DNA of 64,000 nt from Lachnospiraceae bacterium (GTDB lineage: Bacteria; Bacillota; Clostridia; Lachnospirales; Lachnospiraceae). The translations under genes and the position numbers were made by a program. Every line of letters begins with the position of its first letter. Within the stretch, counting starts at the first letter, position 1. The notes under the pieces were generated by a model. That model was not told where the DNA came from and did no database searches. It saw nothing but the letters and a program-made list of their open reading frames with translations. The stretch is from assembly GCA_024684085.1 (NCBI GenBank), contig JAIKXM010000039.1, positions 104,668-168,667 on the forward strand, read 5' to 3'. Shown here one piece after another: positions 47,223 through 55,875 of this stretch.

Positions 47223-47672
47223 TTATACTATCTTTTCCAACTTTTCAATAATTTTTTCTACGGCTTCAACATAACCCAATAAGCCATGTCCGATTATCTG
47301 TTCGTCGCATGCCGGCGCTGTAACAGACACTTTTCTGAAGTCTTCTCTCGAATCTATATCAGAGATATGAACTTCGATCTTAGGCATTGATATCATCTTA
47401 AGAGCATCATATATCGCATAACTGTAATGGGTATATGCTCCGGGATTGATGATTATCCCCGCAGTCCCATCACTCATCGCAAGATGCAGTCTGTCAATGA
47501 TCGCGCCTTCATGATTGGACTGGAAGCACTCCACTTCAGCCCACTTACTCCTGGCCTTATCCTGTATCATATTAACAAGACTCTCATAAGATTCAGCGCC
47601 ATATATTCCGGGTTCCCTCACTCCAAGCATATTAAGATTAGGACCGTTGATCACAAGCAATTTAATACTCAC
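47223..47672 (-). CDS. aroQ: 3-dehydroquinate dehydratase, type II
   Basis: Third step of the shikimate pathway. 149 aa. VINGPNLNMLGVREPGIYG contains the catalytic Asn/Arg/Tyr loop, INPGAYTHYSYAIYDAL the substrate loop, and EVHISDIDSREDFR the active-site His. The start is GTG 47672, inside the GTGA overlap with the upstream yqeG stop, with GGGAG nine bases before it. This tight coupling is part of the yqeG-aroQ-efp set. The pathway's EPSP synthase candidate in this window (27340) is diverged. Confidence 0.95.
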   Translation of the reverse strand: MSIKLLVINGPNLNMLGVREPGIYGAESYESLVNMIQDKARSKWAEVECFQSNHEGAIIDRLHLAMSDGTAGIIINPGAYTHYSYAIYDALKMISMPKIEVHISDIDSREDFRKVSVTAPACDEQIIGHGLLGYVEAVEKIIEKLEKIV

Positions 47673-48175
47673 TTTTTCATTCTCCCTCTAAATAGAAAAT
47701 ACATCATCAGGATAGGTGCCTCCAGAATCCTCTTAAGTATGATATTAAAAGGTTCATTCCTGTCCATCAGCTTAACCATTATCGATCTTATTCCTGCGTT
47801 ATTAGTGCCGATCACATCCGTGAATATCTGATCTCCCACGGAGAAGGTGGTCGACTTATCCGTTCCCATAAGCTCCATCGCCTTCACATACCCCTTGGAC
47901 AAAGGCTTACCCGCTTTGAATACATACTTAACCTTCGCATCTTTATTGAAGAGGTCAACTCTGTCCTCGGTATTGTTGGATACCAGACATATCTCAAAAC
48001 CTATGCGTTTCAGTCTATCTATCAGCTCAAGACTTCTCGCATCCGCAGGTGCTCCATGCGGCACAAGTGTGTTATCAATATCATATATTATCCCTCTGTA
48101 ACCATTGTTCCATAGTTCCTCATAGGGAATAACATATGCCGATTCATAATAGTCTTTTGGAAATAAAATATTCAT
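47669..48175 (-). CDS. yqeG: YqeG-family HAD-IIIA phosphatase
   Basis: 168 aa. HAD nucleophile motif YDIDNTLVPHGAP (Asp32, Asp34), motif II SNN, and Lys/Asp motifs in FKAGKPLSKG and SVGDQIFTDVIG. Related proteins dephosphorylate phosphatidylglycerophosphate (GEP4) or are of unknown role in Firmicutes, often next to aro and ribosome genes. The C-terminus is basic and hydrophobic (ILMMYFLFRGRMKK). It overlaps aroQ by four bases. Confidence 0.92.
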   Translation of the reverse strand: MNILFPKDYYESAYVIPYEELWNNGYRGIIYDIDNTLVPHGAPADARSLELIDRLKRIGFEICLVSNNTEDRVDLFNKDAKVKYVFKAGKPLSKGYVKAMELMGTDKSTTFSVGDQIFTDVIGTNNAGIRSIMVKLMDRNEPFNIILKRILEAPILMMYFLFRGRMKK

Positions 48176-48206
48176 AGAAAGATATTATCATTAATCCTTT
48201 CACTTG

Positions 48207-48237
48207 AAAAGAGCAATATGGCTGTCCATATTGCTCT
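48207..48237 (-). terminator. Terminator upstream of yqeG
   Basis: AGAGCAATATGG, four bases, CCATATTGCTCT, then TTTTC on the minus strand. Perfect 12-bp stem between the 48310 gene and yqeG; it probably ends the 48310 transcript. Confidence 0.7.
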
Positions 48238-48309
48238 GTAATAATCATTAATACTCTATATGATTCATATTCAAAGGCTATCCGGATCATTCCATCCGCG
48301 CCTACGATC

Positions 48310-48693
48310 TTACTTACTGAGTACTCTTCCGTCTTCAGAAGCGAATACATTATTGGCAGTACCAACAAAATACTGATACTCCTTGAAGAGGCTGTCCTGC
48401 TGCATATCCGATATAGCCTTCTCCATATCAAGAGATGTTATATCACTGTCACGACCGATATAACCAAAATCTTCATTCTTGTTAAAAGTAATGGATATTT
48501 GGGAAGGATCGGCGATCGAGACATTCACGCGAGCCTGTTCAGGTTCTTCTGCAGTTACATTGCTCTGAAGCGCCTTCTTATCTACATCATCCTTGACCTG
48601 TTCCTTGGCAGTCTGTGATACGTCTGCCTTTGGGATATTACTGATCCTATGATCGCTATAAAAATTACCGTATCCGTAACTATTTATATTCAT
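48310..48693 (-). CDS. Unknown 127-aa protein
   Basis: I do not recognise a family. It begins with a Tyr/Gly/Asn-rich segment (MNINSYGYGNFYSDH), has an acidic, Gln-rich middle and an ordered C-terminal part (SLDMEKAISDMQQDSLFKEY QYFVGTA) followed by the end SEDGRVLSK. There is no signal peptide, membrane helix or Cys. ATG 48693 fits AAAGGA ten bases upstream; the in-frame GTG at 48702 is too close to it. It lies between nrdR and yqeG with a terminator after it. Confidence 0.7.
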   Translation of the reverse strand: MNINSYGYGNFYSDHRISNIPKADVSQTAKEQVKDDVDKKALQSNVTAEEPEQARVNVSIADPSQISITFNKNEDFGYIGRDSDITSLDMEKAISDMQQDSLFKEYQYFVGTANNVFASEDGRVLSK

Positions 48694-48768
48694 ACGTATC
48701 ACTTCCTTTCCCTACAGAGAATATATCGACAAAAAAAGCAGATACTTAACCCCCATTGGGATATTTTT

Positions 48769-49224
48769 TTACTTTGTGACCATCATCTTCTTAAGCTCAT
48801 CCATGAATGTATTAACATCCTTGAACTCACGATAAACTGAAGCGAATCTGACATATGCAACCGCATCAAGATCCTTAAGCTTATTCATGATAAGTTCACC
48901 TATCTGCTGAGCCGGTATCTCTCTTTCTTCCAGATTGAATATCTCTGTCTCAACAGAATCTATCATCTTTGTGATCTGTTCAGCGCTGACAGGTCTCTTA
49001 TGGCAGGCTCTTAACACACCGCTCTCGATCTTTGTTCTGTCATACGCTTCACGATTATTATCCTTCTTCATTATTATAAGAGGGATAGTCTCAACCTTCT
49101 CGTATGTAGTAAATCTCTTACCACATTCATCGCACACACGACGGCGTCTGATAGAATTGTTATCCTCAGCCGGACGCGAATCAATTACTCTGGTATTCTC
49201 ATGGTTACAAAATGGACACTTCAT
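48769..49224 (-). CDS. nrdR: Transcriptional repressor NrdR
   Basis: Controls ribonucleotide reductase genes in response to dATP/ATP. 151 aa. Zinc ribbon Cys3, Cys6, Cys31 and Cys34 (MKCPFCNHEN...VCDECGKRF), then the ATP-cone (VETIPLIIMKKDNNREAYDR to LKDLDAVAYVRFASVYREF). Complete and canonical. GGAGG lies eight bases before the ATG. The 409 bases upstream to rnpB hold only a terminator, so nrdR is probably transcribed from its own promoter in that AT-rich stretch. Confidence 0.97.
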   Translation of the reverse strand: MKCPFCNHENTRVIDSRPAEDNNSIRRRRVCDECGKRFTTYEKVETIPLIIMKKDNNREAYDRTKIESGVLRACHKRPVSAEQITKMIDSVETEIFNLEEREIPAQQIGELIMNKLKDLDAVAYVRFASVYREFKDVNTFMDELKKMMVTK

Positions 49225-49511
49225 CGATGTTCCTCCGCATATATCCCCTTATATTCAGACCAAACTAAGGTCACTGTACCATCAAAAATTATATATCACT
49301 TTATTTTTTATGTCAACTTATTATGTTAACACTATAATAGTACACCGGAGTGTTCATGCCCACGTTCATTCTATAATACCGTATTTTTACTCTTTATATT
49401 ATTATTCAAGATTATCTTAATTGAATTTCCTATCCATATAGTCAAGTGATTTTTCAGTAAAATCAATACTTCTTTGAGTCCTCATAAATGAATGAACGTA
49501 GCTACAAAACG

Positions 49512-49556
49512 AAAAATAACCGCCCACAAGTCTGACAACTTGAGCGGTCACTTTTT
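49512..49556. terminator. Terminator between rnpB and nrdR
   Basis: ACCGC..CAAGT paired with ACTTG.GCGGT around a six-base loop, with A-run and T-run flanks on both sides (49512-49516, 49552-49556). About 80 bases beyond the rnpB 3' end on the minus strand, so probably the rnpB transcript end. The remainder of 49225-49633 is AT-rich and shows no gene. Confidence 0.7.
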
Positions 49557-49633
49557 ACCAATCAACAGGGCTAATCGTCTACCGATAGCACCTTCCTGAT
49601 TCATACTATCATCCACTAAATATATGTCAATAT

Positions 49634-49972
49634 TTGGGCGAAGCTATAAGCCGGGTTCTGTCTTCAAAGATGATCATTTATCTAGGACGGCTGTTACCAG
49701 CCGCCTCAAGCAACCTACCTGAGACGAAACGGGCCGCTTCATTGTCTCTTCTTGGTCTTGCTTCGGATGGGGTTTACATGGCTACGACTGTTACCAGTCG
49801 CACGGTGGTCTCTTACACCGCCTTTTCACCCTTACCGGCACTAAGCCGGCGGTTATTTTCTGTTGCACTGGCCTGGGAGTCACCTCCACCGGACGTTATC
49901 CGGCATCCTGCCCTACGAAGCCCGGACTTTCCTCTCCTGTTATACAGCAGCGATCATCCACTTCACCCAAAA
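49634..49972 (-). ncRNA. rnpB: RNase P RNA
   Basis: Catalytic RNA of RNase P, which matures tRNA 5' ends. Universal elements are visible on the minus strand: GAGAGGAAAGTCCGGGCTTC then GTAGGGCAG (CR-I), the ACAGAA segment near ACAGAAAATAACCGCC, repeated loops GCGACTGGTAACAGTCG and GCGGCTGGTAACAGCCG, and the terminal P1 helix GGGTGAAG/CTTCGCCC. Ends are given to the outer P1 pairs and are uncertain by a few bases. TAAGAT at 49974-49979 is well placed as a -10 element and overlaps the end of the upstream GTPase gene, which stops only eight bases before the RNA. Confidence 0.95.
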
Positions 49973-49979
49973 TATCTTA

Positions 49980-50927
49980 TCAAAGATTAGAAAAATCAAT
50001 TACAGGAACCTTGGGTTCCTTACATATTGACACATTAAGAGCTGTAAGCACGGGGCCAACTCCCCTATATCCTACAAACATCTCATTATGAATAACTGCT
50101 CTCACTTTAACCCAATCTCCTTCGGTCAGACCAGCAGCATCCTTATATTTACATGCAAAACCGATGAACGCCATATCATCTGCACAACATGTCATAGCCA
50201 TTCTGCCGGGAACAAAATATCCTTCTGGGAACTGTGAAGGCTTGCCGACAGTAGCAATAAATTCAATAGTCTTGCCTTCATATCTCTCCATATTATCCAT
50301 TATATCGATATACCAGATGGCATATCCCGTATTATCCAATTGGATGATATCCGCATTGAGATCAAACGGAAGCTCTTCATCAAGACTGACATTGATCTCG
50401 CCATCCTTATCTTCGAATATGATCTCAGCCTTGGCATTAACAGCCTTAATATTCCTCTTATATGAAGCAAGGTCATCCACACCGTCGCATCGGTTGAATA
50501 TGATCATCTCGGAATTTCTGACATGTTCGGACACAAGCGACTTCATATTGGTATAGTACATCGGAAAACTGGCTGCATTTATGGTAGTGATCTGCTGTTC
50601 CAGCTTCCAATTCTTAGGAAGCACAATATTCTTGGGATTCCACATACCATTGAACTCAATAATGATCCTGTCCGGCTTATGTCTTCCCGTAAGATACTCC
50701 AGTGCATCCAAAGTGAAGTCTTCTTCATCTTCTATCAGCTCCATAACTGTTCCTGTCTTCTTGAGCATTGTTGCATCATATTCAGACTCGCCTTCTTCAC
50801 ATACGATCAAAAGTGTCGTCCCCCTGATCCTGAAATAAGGCTGTTCCAATGTATATTTAATGAACTCGGTCTTACCGCTTTCAAGGAACCCGTTGATCAT
50901 ATAAACGGGAATCGTACTTTTAAACAT
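49980..50927 (-). CDS. G3E (CobW-like) GTPase fused to a YcgQ/TIGR03943-like domain
   Basis: 315 aa. N-terminal P-loop INGFLESGKTEF (residues 13-20), a G3-like segment (RIIIEFNGMWNP) and base recognition near FNRCD put it in the G3E/CobW family, but the metal-binding CxCC motif of COG0523 is absent. From about residue 215 (YEGKTIEFIATVGKPSQFPE, VPGRMAMTCCADDMAFIGFA, LTEGDWVKVRAVI) the protein resembles the soluble domain of YcgQ/TIGR03943, with a CC.DD cluster. Such parts are linked to zinc handling in other bacteria. Role here is inferred. GGAG eight bases before the ATG; strong promoter at 50984. Confidence 0.82.
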   Translation of the reverse strand: MFKSTIPVYMINGFLESGKTEFIKYTLEQPYFRIRGTTLLIVCEEGESEYDATMLKKTGTVMELIEDEEDFTLDALEYLTGRHKPDRIIIEFNGMWNPKNIVLPKNWKLEQQITTINAASFPMYYTNMKSLVSEHVRNSEMIIFNRCDGVDDLASYKRNIKAVNAKAEIIFEDKDGEINVSLDEELPFDLNADIIQLDNTGYAIWYIDIMDNMERYEGKTIEFIATVGKPSQFPEGYFVPGRMAMTCCADDMAFIGFACKYKDAAGLTEGDWVKVRAVIHNEMFVGYRGVGPVLTALNVSICKEPKVPVIDFSNL

Positions 50928-50983
50928 CTCCTTGTCTCCTTATAGCTCTTTTGAAAAAAATATGGCAACTTCGACTGAGACTT

Positions 50984-51011
50984 ATTATAACACTTATCCT
51001 CATCAAGTAAA
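50984..51011 (-). promoter_or_regulatory. Promoter of the GTPase/YcgQ-like fusion gene
   Basis: Minus strand TTTACT (51006-51011), 16 bases, TATAAT (50984-50989) preceded by TGT (extended -10). Leader about 50 bases. Confidence 0.65.
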
Positions 51012-51040
51012 GCATGAGATCAAAACAATCGATCAAGCGA

Positions 51041-54000
51041 TCAATTATTCATAAGTTCGATCTTCTTGGCCGAAACAGAATACTTAACCACCTTACTTCC
51101 GCACCAGTTGGTACTTCCCGGCACAGGGATAAGCTTAACGCTTACTGTTCCCTTGTTGGTATTCGCCGAATAGGATGACTCGTCAATAATATAATCAACA
51201 CCGTATATCAGGCCAGTTTTATTATAAGTCACCTTCAATTCACCGGGATCAAGCTTAACAGGTCTGCCTTCGCGATAATTCTTAACAGCGATCTTTGCCA
51301 CCTTAACCTTAGACAGATCATTGGTACAGATCTTATATGTTACCAATCTCACATCATCGGAATAATTATTGCAACCGGTAATAGCAGCCTGAATAACGGT
51401 TCCTGCACAAGGCACATCGTCTTTTTCCACAATGTCACCGATATTCCTCTCGATAGGATTGCCCTTCACATCGGTTACAACAGGTGCCGCTTCCGCATAT
51501 GTATATACGATATCCCTGATATAATCCTTGCCTACAGCGAGCTTCGTCTTACCCTCGCTGATGACAATCTTCGTCTTATATGCATTCTTTGCTCTCTTAT
51601 ATTTCACATCAGGTGCGCTGATCGTGATCTTATCGCTATCGTTAAAGTCCGCCCTCTCAATTGCATATGTGAAGCTTAACTTACCTGAATAATTACCTTT
51701 TCCCACAATATTGGCAACAGGCATCTTACGAGGCAAAACAGTCTCATCCGTTACCTTCTTATTATTGACATAGGTTACCTTATAATCCTTATCCGGCACA
51801 AGAGTTATACCATTAACTACTATCTCAACTTCCGGCTTGGCTCCGGTCTTAACATATGGGATCGGATGATCGGCATCGGCGCTTACGGTAACATCGGAAT
51901 CTGTGATCGGTGCCTTAAGTATCTTATAATTCTTTCTTATGGTCCCGGTATAATTATTGATCCCTGTAAAGATTATCTGCGCATTTCCCACCTTGGTCGT
52001 CCTGGCATATGTAACGATATAATCTCCGGTCACTCCGTCCGGACTCTCCTGCAATACCTTATCACCGAGAGTGAGCTTATATCCGCTCTGAAGAACATCG
52101 GCTTCCTCTCCGGTAAAAACTTTGGTGACTATGGGATAATTGCCCTCGTCATCCGAGATAACAGCTTTATTGATCTTTATTCCGCCGGTGATATTAAAGT
52201 TAACAGTCTTACTCCCGTAATACTTGCTGTCCGGCTTGGCAGTTATCGTAGCACTTGCCTTACCGAGCTTCCAGTTATTCGTGTAAGTAACCTCATAATC
52301 GGTTCCGGCTACAAGCACTTCTTTCTTATTCTTCACAACAAGCTCAGGTTCCATGCCTTTTTGAGTAACAGGATCAATGACATTAGCGTCATATATCTGA
52401 TTAGGTATCTTAGCGATCGTTACCTTTGCAAGAGAGATCCTCTCGGTAACAGATACCACAATGCTCCTGCTACCGCAATATCCGCCCTTACCCTTAATAA
52501 GTACAGGCCACTCACCCTTATTCTTATAAGCTCCCTTATCCTTCTGTACTGGGTCTACAGAATAATCTACATTAGCCTTAAGAAGTTTACCGTTTCTGTA
52601 TACCTTAGGAGATACCTTGATTGACTTACCGCTATAGGTAACTTCAACATCTTCTACCGTAATCTCATCAGAATCAAGATTACATGGAACGATATTAAAC
52701 GGAACCTTCTGTGTTCCGGCATAATTACCCTTACCCTTGATCACAACAGTAGGCTGTTTGCCTCCTGCCTTATTGACAGCTCTGTTATTGGTATATGAAA
52801 CCGTATAATCCACATTGAGCTTCAGAGGAACAGGCGACTTATCCGCATCTTCGCCATCTTCATCATATTTATTACAGCTATATACTATAACTTCCGGCTT
52901 GATCACGGAACCGGTATATACATACGAACCTAACGGAAGTACATAGAAACCGTCTCCCGTATTCTGATAATATGGATACAGCGTAACATCCCCGGCAAGA
53001 ACAGGCTGATCAACAGAATATAATCTTCCGGTGTGTGCCGAATCATAATAGAAACCAACAAAGAATCTTCCTTCACCTGACGCGGCGATTGCTGCCGCCT
53101 CAATATCGGCATATTCTTCAGGACTTATCTTGCTACCGTAGTCTATCTTCCTCTCATATATCACATCTCCCTGCTCATTAAGGAAATGTATCTGAGGTGA
53201 GACCACCTTAATACCGACTGTTTTATTATAGCTTCCGGATACTACAGTAAGATTCGTTTCTCCTTCTGCAACGGTCACAAGTCTTCCGCCCGAAAGTGTA
53301 CATACCGTATCATCCTCGACACTTGAAGTAACAGTTCTTTCATCTGTATGATCTTCCGGAATACATGTACCTACAACTGTATATTTCTTACCAAGAAGAA
53401 ATTCCGTCCCGTCTGTCAGTTCCACCATCTTCTGTTCATCAGAATAGTACTTGAACTTAACCCCTGTTGCCGGAGCTATAACCTTAACATCACATACTGC
53501 ATAAGGCTTGGATGCAAGCGACGAACTTGTAGCCGTAGCCCTGATCTGAGCAGTACCTATACCCACAGCCTTAATATTACCCTTAGAGTCAACTGTCGCA
53601 ACCTTCGTATTGGAAGAAGTCCATGTTACAACCTTATTATCATCTGTATCCTTGGGATATACCCAGGCATACATCTTACATGCGGACCTGTTACTCTTCT
53701 TCTCATCAGGTGTAAGTCCGGAATCATCTGTAAGTACTGTATCAGGTCTTCTGAGAGTAACTGATGTCTTGGCTACACCTGTATTCTCATTATTCTCGAA
53801 GCTGATCCTGACAGTTGTAATGGGAGTTCCCTTCATATTGTCGTAAACAGGGATCTTGAATACAAAATTAGAATTAAGAGAACCTGAATTCTTATACAGA
53901 TTATAAGTACTTACAGCCTCAGCAGTAGGAGCCTGGATATTCTGCATATACTGGTGGGTATATCTTGCATTGGCACTGTCAGGGCTCACGTTGAATTTCT

Positions 54001-55612
54001 CATAATAAAGAGTATCCTGACCTTTCAGAATATATCCGTTTCCTATATGTGCAGCACCTCCGTCAAGAGACTTATATCTTGTATTCCATCCCTGAGATTT
54101 GGCATACTGAAGTCCGGTCAATACAGGATTGGATCCTGAGGCCCCGATATTGAAATAATTATAATAATTCTCATATCCGGGATATGTACCTGAGATCAGA
54201 GATGATGTACCATTCCCCTGCTCCTGCAATACTCTTGTAGCAAGATGACTCGGACTAAGCTTTCTCGATGAGCCTATCGAACAAAATGCTGCCGAATATA
54301 ATCTGTTATCTCCCGGGATCACACCTCTCATAAAAGTGTTAGCCAGAAACTGATTAAGAGCACTCTCAGTATGATAAGAGGCGTTATAAGTCAGCTGTTC
54401 GAACTGGAAGATCCTTGACTCTGTAAGCGAATTACGGGGATCCAGATAGAAGCTTACAGCCTTCTCGGTTGCATAATACCAACCACTCTGCTCTGTCGGT
54501 GCTCCTACAAAACCGCATGCAGATGTGTCTTCATAATTAGTGTTAATTGTTATCCAGTTCTTATTACCCATCTCATTATTTACTGAGCTCTGAAAATCAA
54601 GTCCCAGTTTTACAGGTACAAATACCCAGTTTGGATGAGCAGCCTTTAACTGATTAAGCTTATCCCTGTAACTTGAAGGGAAGGATTCTACATCATTATA
54701 TGCGGCAACTGTTGTTGCCTTAACAGTTCTCTCAGCACCTGAATAGAATAAGGCGTTTCCACTTTTCACATATACCTTATCCCTTATTTCAGTCAGAGTC
54801 TTAACTGTCTCCGACTTCCAGACAAACCAGTCTTCATCCGAATAAGTGATCTTATCGGCTCTTATAAAGCCGTTAACTTCCTGACAATTCTCATAGAATC
54901 TTACACTTAACCAGGCAGCGTCAACGATATCGTTGTCGAAATCACCTTCCTCAAGTGCAGAATGATCCAATACTATCGAAGAGGGATATACCGTATAACC
55001 GACACCGGCATGACTTATGACACCACTGTCATAATCTGCATCCTTATATACATCACAACCGTCATTATCATATACTACCGCCATCAGATTCTTATCTTCG
55101 GCAAGAAGTCTGTAATTCTCCTCTGCTTCATCGGCGGCAAGATTGATATCAGCCTTATACTGACTAAGAAGATCAACCTCTTCAACTTCTTCAGTGATGT
55201 CTTCCGAGGTCTCCTCTGTCATCTCCTCAGTCGTCTCCTCAGTCGTCTCCTCAGTCGTCTCTTCTTCGTCAGTTGCTTCCTGCCCGGTCACTTCTTCAGT
55301 AGTGTCCTCTGTGTTCACTTCTTCTGTTGTCTCTTCCGAAATAACATCAGCGCTCGAGTTCTCTTCCTCTGCAGCCTCAGTCTCTAAATCTCTCACCGAA
55401 CTCTCTTCTGCCAACGAATCCTCAGAAGAAATATCCGATACGCCGTAATCAGCTCCACTATTATCCTTGCCGGTTACATCAATAACATCTGCTGTGGCTT
55501 CTCCACTTGCAGCAAATGCCGTGATTGCCGGATCATTGAAGATTACAAACATCGCCAATATGATAACAACGATCCTCTTCAACATCTTAATCTTACAATC
55601 AGTCTTCTTCAT
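51041..55612 (-). CDS. Large secreted glucosaminidase-like surface protein with Ig-like repeats
   Basis: 1,523 aa. Signal peptide (LKRIVVIILAMFVIFNDPAI to TAFAAS), a Thr/Glu tract near residues 85-145, an SH3-like region, then a glucosaminidase-type domain about 365-560 (FLANTFMRGVIPGDNRLYSA, SPSHLATRVLQEQGNG, NYFNIGASGSNPVLTGLQYA) with the Glu in LQEQG as candidate catalytic residue. A Big_2 Ig-like domain follows (WTSSNTKVATVDSKGNIKAV), then about eight repeats of 75-90 residues sharing DYTVSYTNN...GKGNYAGT...FNI. It probably cuts peptidoglycan during growth or adheres to the wall; there is no LPXTG. ATG 55612 fits GGAG; the TTG-type start at 55633 does not. Confidence 0.87.
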   Translation of the reverse strand: MKKTDCKIKMLKRIVVIILAMFVIFNDPAITAFAASGEATADVIDVTGKDNSGADYGVSDISSEDSLAEESSVRDLETEAAEEENSSADVISEETTEEVNTEDTTEEVTGQEATDEEETTEETTEETTEEMTEETSEDITEEVEEVDLLSQYKADINLAADEAEENYRLLAEDKNLMAVVYDNDGCDVYKDADYDSGVISHAGVGYTVYPSSIVLDHSALEEGDFDNDIVDAAWLSVRFYENCQEVNGFIRADKITYSDEDWFVWKSETVKTLTEIRDKVYVKSGNALFYSGAERTVKATTVAAYNDVESFPSSYRDKLNQLKAAHPNWVFVPVKLGLDFQSSVNNEMGNKNWITINTNYEDTSACGFVGAPTEQSGWYYATEKAVSFYLDPRNSLTESRIFQFEQLTYNASYHTESALNQFLANTFMRGVIPGDNRLYSAAFCSIGSSRKLSPSHLATRVLQEQGNGTSSLISGTYPGYENYYNYFNIGASGSNPVLTGLQYAKSQGWNTRYKSLDGGAAHIGNGYILKGQDTLYYEKFNVSPDSANARYTHQYMQNIQAPTAEAVSTYNLYKNSGSLNSNFVFKIPVYDNMKGTPITTVRISFENNENTGVAKTSVTLRRPDTVLTDDSGLTPDEKKSNRSACKMYAWVYPKDTDDNKVVTWTSSNTKVATVDSKGNIKAVGIGTAQIRATATSSSLASKPYAVCDVKVIAPATGVKFKYYSDEQKMVELTDGTEFLLGKKYTVVGTCIPEDHTDERTVTSSVEDDTVCTLSGGRLVTVAEGETNLTVVSGSYNKTVGIKVVSPQIHFLNEQGDVIYERKIDYGSKISPEEYADIEAAAIAASGEGRFFVGFYYDSAHTGRLYSVDQPVLAGDVTLYPYYQNTGDGFYVLPLGSYVYTGSVIKPEVIVYSCNKYDEDGEDADKSPVPLKLNVDYTVSYTNNRAVNKAGGKQPTVVIKGKGNYAGTQKVPFNIVPCNLDSDEITVEDVEVTYSGKSIKVSPKVYRNGKLLKANVDYSVDPVQKDKGAYKNKGEWPVLIKGKGGYCGSRSIVVSVTERISLAKVTIAKIPNQIYDANVIDPVTQKGMEPELVVKNKKEVLVAGTDYEVTYTNNWKLGKASATITAKPDSKYYGSKTVNFNITGGIKINKAVISDDEGNYPIVTKVFTGEEADVLQSGYKLTLGDKVLQESPDGVTGDYIVTYARTTKVGNAQIIFTGINNYTGTIRKNYKILKAPITDSDVTVSADADHPIPYVKTGAKPEVEIVVNGITLVPDKDYKVTYVNNKKVTDETVLPRKMPVANIVGKGNYSGKLSFTYAIERADFNDSDKITISAPDVKYKRAKNAYKTKIVISEGKTKLAVGKDYIRDIVYTYAEAAPVVTDVKGNPIERNIGDIVEKDDVPCAGTVIQAAITGCNNYSDDVRLVTYKICTNDLSKVKVAKIAVKNYREGRPVKLDPGELKVTYNKTGLIYGVDYIIDESSYSANTNKGTVSVKLIPVPGSTNWCGSKVVKYSVSAKKIELMNN
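55224..55262. repeat. 12-bp in-frame repeat (Thr-Thr-Glu-Glu)
   Basis: Three perfect units of TCCTCAGTCGTC within the Thr/Glu tract of the surface protein, in frame (four codons). Imperfect related units extend on both sides. Copy-number change would vary the stalk length. Confidence 0.85.
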
Positions 55613-55791
55613 AATACTCTCCACATATAACAAATAATCTATCAGAACTCCCCTGTTAAACAGTTGTCAAACAAATTATGTCAACTATACACACCTTTAA
55701 TAATAGCACAGTTTCCTCTTTTTTTCCCTTCATTATACGAATTTCATCAAATCTTAAGATTTAGAATATGCCTCCATACATTCCTAATGAA

Positions 55792-55843
55792 AAGCCCGTA
55801 CAGAGATAATGAAGCAACAGCCTCTCCATCTCCCGTACGGGTC
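55792..55843 (-). terminator. Terminator of the COG0523 gene
   Basis: Minus strand ACCCGTAC..GAGAT ... ATCTC.GTACGGGCT followed by TTTTCATT. It lies 33 bases after the stop at 55876 and separates that gene from the surface protein promoter region. Confidence 0.7.
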
Positions 55844-55875
55844 ATTTAGTACTATAATCTCATTTATTCTATTGC

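Noticed and set aside
55194..55448. Plus-strand Ser/Val-rich open frame
   Set aside because: Complement of the Thr/Glu repeat of the surface protein; no ribosome site or homology.
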